Source: a bacterium UBA1790 (GTDB lineage: Bacteria; Bacteroidota; Bacteroidia; Bacteroidales; Muribaculaceae). From it: a stretch of 5,292 nt of DNA. Position numbers and translations under genes: made by a program. The stretch covers positions 1 through 5,292 of the forward strand of contig DCGA01000166.1 of the NCBI GenBank assembly GCA_002314465.1, read 5' to 3'. The notes beneath the pieces were generated by a model. It had not been told where the DNA came from. It was given only the letters and a program-made list of their open reading frames with translations, and ran no database searches. Positions within the stretch are counted from its first letter, which is position 1; every line of letters starts with the position of its first letter. Positions 1 through 4,792 of this stretch are shown one piece after another.

Positions 1-13
1 AGCAAGGCGACTA

Positions 14-709
14 TTATTCCTTTACTTCTTCCCATACTTCGCGTTTGGGCTTAATGGTGTCGTTAATGTCGGTGCAAGCCTCACCCTTGTAATAAACCTT
101 GATGAGAGCGCTGTCGCGCAGGAAGTCTACACTGCCCACCACAACACGGGTAATGTCGAGCCCGGTGCGTGCCTTGAGGTCGGCAACGAGTTCGTCGCGC
201 TTCTCGGGGGTAATGAGTTCAATGCGGTCGTACTGCACCAACTTAGACTCCTCGTGCTTGCTCATGAGGAATATCTCGCAAGCGATAATCGAGATGAGTA
301 CCAGCACATTGGGCAGCAGCAATTCCACTGTGGGGATGGTTGAACCCAAGGCATTGATAACCGAGAGACAGATGGTGCAAAACAGATAGGTCATCTCGCG
401 CACGGGCATGGCATCGGTGCGATAACGCATGATGCTGAAGATACCAAACAGACCTATACCCACGCCGATGCCAGTCTTTCCCTTGAGGTCTTCAAGCACG
501 AAGATCATGAAGAACACGAGGAAGTAGATGGCCACGCTGAGCATGAGGAACGTGAAGTAGAAACTGCGGCGGCGTGCCTTCCTGAAGTAGAGGAAGTGAA
601 CGATAATCCACACAAAGAGGATGTTGATGAAGAAATTGGCAACATCAATGTGTCCGAACTGCCCTGTAGTGAACAGTTGTTTCAGTAAAGAAAAGAAATC
701 GGTATTCAT
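14..709 (-). CDS. DUF4956 multi-pass membrane protein, partner of the VTC-domain protein
   Basis: 231 residues with about five predicted membrane segments: roughly 23-42, 50-72, 80-95, 105-123 and 129-149. A soluble, charged tail of about 80 residues (150-231) follows and probably faces the cytoplasm. The glycine-rich stretch GIGVGIGLFGIFSIMRYRT (80-98) ends in the RYRT signature that I recognise from DUF4956 proteins. A basic cluster, RKARRR (43-48), follows the first helix. The start codon overlaps the stop of the VTC gene (ATGA, positions 706-709), so the two are translationally coupled. The gene ends in tandem stops, TAA then TAG. The biochemical role of DUF4956 is not established to my knowledge. 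Co-occurrence with VTC-domain genes suggests a membrane anchor or channel for a polyphosphate polymerase, in the way small membrane subunits accompany yeast Vtc4; this is inference. Family assignment is firm, function is not. Confidence 0.92.
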   Translation of the reverse strand: MNTDFFSLLKQLFTTGQFGHIDVANFFINILFVWIIVHFLYFRKARRRSFYFTFLMLSVAIYFLVFFMIFVLEDLKGKTGIGVGIGLFGIFSIMRYRTDAMPVREMTYLFCTICLSVINALGSTIPTVELLLPNVLVLISIIACEIFLMSKHEESKLVQYDRIELITPEKRDELVADLKARTGLDITRVVVGSVDFLRDSALIKVYYKGEACTDINDTIKPKREVWEEVKE

Positions 710-1503
710 ATATTCATTAATTTTCTGTCAATAATACGTTCCACCCTGTGCAGGCGTATCTTGAAACGGTTGATACGTGCTTCGGGGTTGGTGAGAGCCG
801 TGCCCATGCAGTACTTGCTGAAGCCCATGGGCATGATGCGCAACTCACGCAGCATCTCGATAATGGGCGAGAAGCAGCGGCCGTCGCGCTTGAGTTCGAT
901 AATCGCAAGTCCGGTAAGGTCGCAGTCGCGGCCCGAGGCATAGTTGTGAAACTTGAGCGAAGTATCGATGGTGAGTCGCTCGGTGCGGTCGTCGTTAACC
1001 AGCGTGATGCGGTCAAAGCTGTTCTCGATCTGCGGGACAATAGATGCAGTGGGGAACTTGAGGTGCTCGCCCAGGAAAGAGATGTCTCCGTCTTGCACCT
1101 GACCGGGGACAAATCGCATCGACGCGGGCATCTGACCCGGCATATAGGCGGGGAACTCGATGCGTTTCTTGCGCGTGCGACGATGGTTGTTCTTGGTCTT
1201 CACCTCGAGAAAACTCAACCCCGACGCCACATAAGAGCGTATGCGCACCTTCTGGCGCGGCAAGCGTCCGCCGTGGTGTATCGTGTACATCTGCAGGTCG
1301 GGAGTGTCGAAGTAAAGCGTGCTGTAAGGGATGAGGCGCAAGCCTCCGGTTTCCTGTACGCGGTACCTATCGCGAGCCATGGCAAGCAACTGCATGAGCT
1401 TAGACACCGACGTCACAAACTTGGTGTCGATGCGGTTCATGAGCTTAATGCCCTTCATTTCCTCAAGCGAGATAGGACGATATGTAGCAAGCAGGTCCTT
1501 CAT
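706..1503 (-). CDS. VTC-domain protein, putative polyphosphate polymerase
   Basis: 265 residues covering one VTC domain of the CYTH/triphosphate-tunnel fold. In yeast Vtc4 this fold makes polyphosphate from ATP inside a beta-barrel lined with basic residues and a metal-binding glutamate. The expected strand motifs appear in order: NRIDTKFV (K28), STLYFDT (61-67), KVRIRSY (K85, R87, R89), EVKTK (E100, K102), SFDR (R165), ER (R176), IIELK (E203, K205) and SKY (K230). All basic and acidic tunnel positions I would expect are filled, so the enzyme looks intact. There is no SPX domain and no membrane segment, unlike yeast Vtc4; the membrane part is probably supplied by the coupled DUF4956 protein. 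The ATG at 1503 gives normal family spacing to the first motif. No Shine-Dalgarno sequence is visible, and a small hairpin lies 9 bases upstream. Another tunnel-fold activity, such as triphosphate hydrolysis, is possible but less likely. Confidence 0.93.
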   Translation of the reverse strand: MKDLLATYRPISLEEMKGIKLMNRIDTKFVTSVSKLMQLLAMARDRYRVQETGGLRLIPYSTLYFDTPDLQMYTIHHGGRLPRQKVRIRSYVASGLSFLEVKTKNNHRRTRKKRIEFPAYMPGQMPASMRFVPGQVQDGDISFLGEHLKFPTASIVPQIENSFDRITLVNDDRTERLTIDTSLKFHNYASGRDCDLTGLAIIELKRDGRCFSPIIEMLRELRIMPMGFSKYCMGTALTNPEARINRFKIRLHRVERIIDRKLMNI

Positions 1504-1509
1504 TTATTT

Positions 1510-1530
1510 AAAAAACGGAAATGTCCGTTT
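1510..1530 (-). promoter_or_regulatory. Leader hairpin or 18-bp palindrome just before the VTC start codon
   Basis: On the plus strand, AAACGGA (1513-1519) and TCCGTTT (1524-1530) form a perfect 7-bp inverted repeat around AATG. Read as minus-strand RNA, the hairpin runs directly into six U residues, so it resembles a small intrinsic terminator. It stops only 9 bases before the VTC ATG. It may be a second terminator for the dockerin transcript, a leader attenuator, or a DNA operator: half-sites 12 bases apart centre to centre suit a dimeric regulator. The sequence alone does not decide. Confidence 0.6.
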
Positions 1531-1547
1531 ATTATTGTATGCTATAA

Positions 1548-1578
1548 CAAATGTGTCCTTGACTGCCACGCAGCCAAG
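1548..1578 (-). promoter_or_regulatory. Weak candidate promoter for the VTC-DUF4956 pair
   Basis: On the minus strand CTTG (1575-1578), a 19-base spacer and CACATTTG (1548-1555) resemble the Bacteroidetes promoter TTTG-N19-TAnnTTTG, with one mismatch in each box. A start site would fall near 1541, placing the 1513-1530 hairpin in the leader. The boxes coincide with the arms of the terminator hairpin, so the match may be a by-product of that structure. I see no better promoter between the dockerin and VTC genes. Confidence 0.22.
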
Positions 1579-1583
1579 GCACA
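1552..1583 (-). terminator. Terminator hairpin after the dockerin gene
   Basis: As minus-strand RNA, UGUGCCUUGGCUGC pairs with GCAGUCAAGGACACA around a GUG loop. This gives 14 base pairs, including one G-U pair, with a single bulged A. UUUGUUAU follows, and an A-rich segment precedes. The hairpin begins 56 bases after the dockerin stop codon. The G-U pair is a mismatch if read from the plus strand, which favours the minus strand as the one folded. The U tract is interrupted by a G. Confidence 0.72.
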
Positions 1584-1639
1584 CACACTTTTATCTTAGT
1601 ATATTTGTTATAATCTTAAAACTGTAAATCACTTATAAA

Positions 1640-2071
1640 TCAAACCCCAATGAGGATTGAGATAATAGCATTGATGTCGGATACATCGACTGCATCGTCG
1701 CCGTTAACATTAGCGCGGCCTCCGAAATCACTTGCCGAAGCGTTGCCCAGGATGATGTTAACAAGGCAGTTGATATCGGCAACATCGACTACTCCGTCAC
1801 CATTGACATCGCCCTTGAGCCAAGAAGGAGAGCCGTCGAGCTTTGTATTGGAGAATTCAAGGTATCCGAAGTTGCTCATCGCGAGGGTTGTTGTCTGGCC
1901 GTCGGCGGTAACATTAGCATTGGTTCCGCTGAATGTTATCTTGAGACCAGTCGTACCGAACGAGTTGCCCGAAACGGCATCGCTCTTGACGAAGTTAAGA
2001 TAGTTGTATGTATCGGCGCCCGCAGTAAATGCCACGATTGCCACAACTATTAATGCAAAGAATTGTTTCAT
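1640..2071 (-). CDS. Small secreted protein with two dockerin type I repeats
   Basis: 143 residues. A signal peptide covers about 1-19: K2, a hydrophobic core to F15, and a likely cleavage after AGA at 17-19. Residues 20-85 form a short beta-rich, threonine- and asparagine-rich module (TYNYLNF, GLKITFSG, FGYLEFSN) of a type I recognise in Bacteroidales secreted proteins; I know no function for it. The C-terminal half has two dockerin F-hand repeats. Repeat 1 has calcium ligands D88, N90, D92, D96 and D99. Repeat 2 has N121, N123, D125, D129 and D132, with N in place of D at the first ligand and D126 in place of the usual glycine. Each is followed by a hydrophobic helix. Dockerins bind cohesins in cellulosomes; no cohesin or enzyme domain is present here, so the partner is unknown. 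The gene stands alone between its own promoter and terminator. Confidence 0.9.
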   Translation of the reverse strand: MKQFFALIVVAIVAFTAGADTYNYLNFVKSDAVSGNSFGTTGLKITFSGTNANVTADGQTTTLAMSNFGYLEFSNTKLDGSPSWLKGDVNGDGVVDVADINCLVNIILGNASASDFGGRANVNGDDAVDVSDINAIISILIGV

Positions 2072-2144
2072 ATAAATTGTAGTTTTGTTAGCATCCTATT
2101 GTCATGGCCTTAACAGATTATCATCATTACAGCCTTTGACATCG

Positions 2145-2175
2145 CAAAGTTATCACAAAAAATTCACAAAGCAAA
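2145..2175 (-). promoter_or_regulatory. Bacteroidetes-type promoter of the dockerin gene
   Basis: On the minus strand TTTG (2172-2175) is followed after exactly 19 bases (2153-2171) by TAACTTTG (2145-2152). Both boxes match the primary sigma factor consensus TTTG-N19/21-TAnnTTTG known from Bacteroides. Transcription should begin near 2138-2141, giving a leader of about 67-70 bases before the ATG at 2071. No Shine-Dalgarno sequence is seen; the bases before the start are A/T-rich, as is normal in this phylum. Confidence 0.82.
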
Positions 2176-2430
2176 ACAAAAAGCCAAAAAATAGACTAAT
2201 TGTATTACAAATTCTACATTCCTGTGTTTTTTATTGTCGTAAAAAATGTATCTTAGAAGTGCTCTATGGGCGCATATAAGTGAAATTTGGACAAATGTGC
2301 GCATATTTGAAACAATTGTGTTATTTTACTTGCAATAAAAGCAGTAATTTTGTATCGGTTAATAAAGATTGGTTTCAAGTAATTGAAATTTGACAATAAA
2401 GGTTAGATTTGTTTATGGGTTTATTAATAC
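2176..2430. other. AT-rich spacer without a credible gene; short repeats and plus-strand promoter-like boxes
   Basis: No protein-coding signal is convincing here. An 8-base direct repeat, GCGCATAT, lies at 2270-2277 and 2299-2306. Between the copies is the small inverted repeat ATTTG-GA-CAAAT (2285-2296). Another inverted repeat, TTTCAA-GTAA-TTGAAA, spans 2373-2388. The plus strand carries two exact TAnnTTTG boxes, TAATTTTG (2345-2352) and TAGATTTG (2404-2411). The second has a TTG 18 bases upstream (2383-2385). Such boxes arise by chance in AT-rich DNA, so these are candidates only. Confidence 0.5.
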
Positions 2431-2461
2431 AGAGCCTAACGACGTGATGTCGCCAGGCTCT
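2431..2461 (-). terminator. Terminator hairpin after the glycosyltransferase operon
   Basis: The minus-strand RNA folds as 13 uninterrupted pairs (AGAGCCUGGCGAC with GUCGUUAGGCUCU, two of them G-U) around the loop AUCAC, 30 bases after the glycosyltransferase stop. The following sequence, GUAUUAAUAAA, is not a classical U tract. Read on the plus strand the same hairpin has two internal A-C mismatches but is followed by a U-rich run (UGUUGUUUUUAU). It could work in both directions. It is the only strong hairpin at the end of the operon. Confidence 0.6.
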
Positions 2462-2491
2462 TGTTGTTTTTATATATGTCGTGTCGCCGCA

Positions 2492-3244
2492 TCAGTTGAG
2501 GCGGCCGTATTTCCAGTACAAGTGCAGGAGTCCCTGTACATGCTTGTATCCCAGTTTTGACAAAGGGTTGCGCGATGTGGCGCGCTGGTAGGCGTGAATT
2601 ATCGACAGGTGTGGCAAGTACTTGATGCGCCATCCCGCCTTGCGCAGGCGCAGGCAGTAGTCAGCGTCCTCGGGACCATAGAAAATGGCCTCGTCGAACA
2701 TACCCGTCTGCTCCACAGCTTCGCGCTTAATCATCTGGCATGCGCCTATCACGTAGAAGGGCTCGATGCTGCCGTCCTCGTCGGCCTTGTAGTGCGACAA
2801 CGGACGCTGGATGCGCAGCAGACTGTACAACTTGGAAACAATGCCGGGGAAAGGACGATAACTGGGCTGTACATTACCCTGGGCATCGGTCATGCGGCAA
2901 GCGCACAGGCCCACATCGCTATGCTCGTCGAGGTATTTCTCCATGCCCTCGATTGCCTCGGTATTGGCAATGGTGTCGTTATCGAGAATAAGTATCTTGC
3001 CGCCGTGGGCCTTGATGAACCCCTGGTTGCGGGCAGCTGCAATACCACGGTTATAGCCATTGGTGGTGAGGCGCACACGCGGGAACTCGCGGCGCACAGC
3101 CTCGGGTGTACCGTCGGTCGAACCGTTGTCAATAACGATAATCTCAACGTCGCCGCGGTCGACAATGGGAACGAGCGAAGCCAAGCACTTGCGCGTGGCA
3201 TCGATATTGTTCCATGTGAGTATAACTATAGACAGTGTAATCAT
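2492..3244 (-). CDS. Glycosyltransferase family 2
   Basis: 250 residues, a complete GT-A fold enzyme. The nucleotide-binding start is SIVILTWNN (5-13), followed by IVIDNGSTDGT (36-46). The metal-binding DXD motif is D88-N89-D90 in LILDNDT. The acceptor-side motif GPEDADYCLR (190-199) includes the probable catalytic-base region at E192-D193. This pattern is typical of rhamnosyltransferase-like GT2 enzymes that extend cell-surface polysaccharides from nucleotide sugars at the cytoplasmic face of the membrane. Donor and acceptor cannot be told from sequence. There is no C-terminal membrane helix, so it is soluble or peripheral. It begins 13 bases after the radical SAM stop, which makes a shared transcript very likely. 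No Shine-Dalgarno sequence is present; the upstream bases are A-rich (CCTAAAACAA). Confidence 0.94.
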   Translation of the reverse strand: MITLSIVILTWNNIDATRKCLASLVPIVDRGDVEIIVIDNGSTDGTPEAVRREFPRVRLTTNGYNRGIAAARNQGFIKAHGGKILILDNDTIANTEAIEGMEKYLDEHSDVGLCACRMTDAQGNVQPSYRPFPGIVSKLYSLLRIQRPLSHYKADEDGSIEPFYVIGACQMIKREAVEQTGMFDEAIFYGPEDADYCLRLRKAGWRIKYLPHLSIIHAYQRATSRNPLSKLGYKHVQGLLHLYWKYGRLN

Positions 3245-3257
3245 TTGTTTTAGGGCT

Positions 3258-4700
3258 TTATCCGAATAGTTTTATCTTAAGGGCGCGCAGTGAGTGCATG
3301 AATCCGCCCAGGCTTGTAAATTTTCTCATGTGGGTCGAGACGAAATGCCACGACAGGAAGTAAGACACGTTGTTACGCCACAATGCACGTTCCATGTCGC
3401 GTGCACTGAGGTGCGGGAAATTGACGATGCTGTTGCGTTGTACATCGGTGGGCTCGTACTTGCCGGTGGCAAGCCAACCATTGCTCTTACACAACTCATA
3501 GAACTCGGTGCCGGGGAAGGGCGATACGATGTTGAACATCACCTGGTCCACCTTTAGGCGCTTGGCCTCGCTTAAAGTGTGGGCTACCGTCTCGCGGGTC
3601 TCGAGCGGACAACAGCCTATGAGGATATTGAGTTTCACGGGTACGCCGTGCTCCTTGAGCGTGTCGATGGCGGCATAAATCTGCTGCGAAGTGATTCCCT
3701 TCTTGATGTAGGCAAGGATTTCGTCGTTGAACGACTCAACGCCCAGGTCGATATACTGGCAGCCTCCTTGCGAGAGCAGTTGGGCAATGGCGGGTGTAAT
3801 TGCGTCGACACGTGCCTGGCACCCCCACGACATGCCGTAACGCTTCATGATGTCGCACATACCGCGCGTGCGCTCCTCGTTCCAGATGAAATTGTCATCT
3901 ACAAATCCTATTGCCGAGTAACCCTGCTCGTGCAGCATCTTTACCTCCTGCTCCACGTTCTCGAGCGAACGCATATAGATGGGCGGCTTGCGGCCGTCGT
4001 TGTGCGAGCGATGCTCTATCTCACGCGCAAAGGTGAGACTGCTGGGCACGCAGTAGATGCAACGGTAGGGACAGTTGCGCGATGTGAGCATGGTGGTGTA
4101 GCGTCCGCTGGCAAGCTTGGGATTGCGGTAGCAGCGGTCGCCCAGCAGATGACGTGCCGGGAACGGCAGCGTGTCAAGTTCCTTGATCAAAGCACGGGGG
4201 CGGTTGTTCACCACCTCTCCCCCGCTGTTGAGGAATGAGATGCCGTCGACCGCGGCAAGCGTGCCGGCAGTGGCAAGCACCTCAAGCAGATGCTTGACGG
4301 TTGCCTCGGGCTCTCCACGCACCACGATGTTGCGCTGATGGGCAAGCACCTTGCGGTAGAAATAGGTTGCGCCGGGACCCAGGAACACTACATGGGCAAG
4401 CGGGCGCATATCGTGCAACACAGCCGTTGCCTGCAGGTCGTTGTCGAGCGAGAGGTTGACCATCCACACCATGTAGACGTCGCTGTCGTCGCCCTCGAGC
4501 CATGAGCGCCACTTGCTGTCGTTGCGGCACGACGAGAAATCACGGTATTGCACCTCGCAGTCGGGCATCTGCTCGACCACGGCAGCCACGATGAGCTCAT
4601 AGATGTTGGGCATGGGATACACCACATGCGTGCAGCCCGCCGAGCGTTCGGCAGGTCGCTTACCCAAGAGCACAGGAGGCGTTACAAACGAGACTTTCAT
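3258..4700 (-). CDS. B12-binding-type radical SAM protein
   Basis: 480 residues from the ATG at 4700. Residues 1-150 form a B12-binding-type Rossmann domain, with MKVSFVTPP at the start, VFLGPGATYF (105-114) and VVRGEPEATVKHLL (126-139). The radical SAM core follows. Its CxxxCxxC iron-sulphur motif is C210, C214 and C217 (NCPYRCIYC), and further core segments are FVDDNF (266-271), QYIDLGVESFND (315-326) and ISPFPGTEF-like VSPFPGTEF (392-400). The DxHxxG motif that binds cobalamin base-off is not visible, as in several BchE-like members, so cobalamin use is uncertain. A longer reading frame opens with GTG at 4730, but it would run through the hairpin at 4716-4759, and family proteins start at MKxxFVTPP. 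Relatives methylate or rearrange diverse substrates. The paired glycosyltransferase suggests a glycan or lipid substrate, which is inference. Confidence 0.92.
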   Translation of the reverse strand: MKVSFVTPPVLLGKRPAERSAGCTHVVYPMPNIYELIVAAVVEQMPDCEVQYRDFSSCRNDSKWRSWLEGDDSDVYMVWMVNLSLDNDLQATAVLHDMRPLAHVVFLGPGATYFYRKVLAHQRNIVVRGEPEATVKHLLEVLATAGTLAAVDGISFLNSGGEVVNNRPRALIKELDTLPFPARHLLGDRCYRNPKLASGRYTTMLTSRNCPYRCIYCVPSSLTFAREIEHRSHNDGRKPPIYMRSLENVEQEVKMLHEQGYSAIGFVDDNFIWNEERTRGMCDIMKRYGMSWGCQARVDAITPAIAQLLSQGGCQYIDLGVESFNDEILAYIKKGITSQQIYAAIDTLKEHGVPVKLNILIGCCPLETRETVAHTLSEAKRLKVDQVMFNIVSPFPGTEFYELCKSNGWLATGKYEPTDVQRNSIVNFPHLSARDMERALWRNNVSYFLSWHFVSTHMRKFTSLGGFMHSLRALKIKLFG

Positions 4701-4705
4701 CGTGG

Positions 4706-4760
4706 TTAATAAAGACGAAACGGACGACACCGCAAGTTAGAGAGCGGACGACCGTTTCGC
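4706..4760 (-). terminator. Two-tier hairpin between pyrH and the radical SAM gene
   Basis: The outer arms CGAAACGG (4716-4723) and CCGTTTCG (4752-4759) are exact reverse complements. Inside them CCGC (4730-4733) pairs with GCGG (4744-4747). Read as minus-strand RNA, the hairpin is followed by UCUUUAUUAA, so it looks like an intrinsic terminator for pyrH starting 33 bases after its stop. The outer stem ends 15 bases before the radical SAM ATG, so it could also act as an attenuator or leader structure. The direct repeat CGGACGAC (4721-4728 and 4745-4752) is part of it. I find no good promoter between it and the start codon. Confidence 0.62.
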
Positions 4761-4792
4761 TATTGTAAGCGCGCGAATGGGCATTTTTTCAA

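Larger units (their letters stand above)
1543..1612. repeat. 70-base element with perfect 10-bp inverted ends
   Basis: TATAACAAAT (1543-1552) and ATTTGTTATA (1603-1612) are exact reverse complements with 50 bases between them. They enclose the terminator hairpin at 1552-1583, so the transcript could fold into a two-tier structure. No flanking target duplication is visible (TATGC on the left, ATCTT on the right), so a miniature transposable element is not supported by this copy alone. Confidence 0.6.

Noticed and set aside
748..1599. 283-codon open frame on the plus strand
   Set aside because: It is antisense to the VTC gene, whose domain motifs are unmistakable. It shows no recognisable family and comes from the base bias of the real gene on the opposite strand.
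1543..1612. Miniature inverted-repeat transposable element
   Set aside because: The inverted ends are real, but no target-site duplication flanks them and no second copy is present in the window.
2080..2087. TAGTTTTG on the plus strand just upstream of the dockerin start
   Set aside because: The nearest TTG is only 14 bases upstream, and transcription would run against the neighbouring genes with no gene to serve.
2085..2279. 64-codon plus-strand frame in the spacer
   Set aside because: It starts with TTG, is rich in lysine from A-runs, and covers the dockerin promoter; no family resemblance.
2594..3253. 219-codon plus-strand open frame
   Set aside because: Mirror of the glycosyltransferase gene; its composition is that of a shadow frame, with no motifs.
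3579..4238. 219-codon plus-strand open frame
   Set aside because: Antisense to the radical SAM core, including its CxxxCxxC segment; no independent coding evidence.
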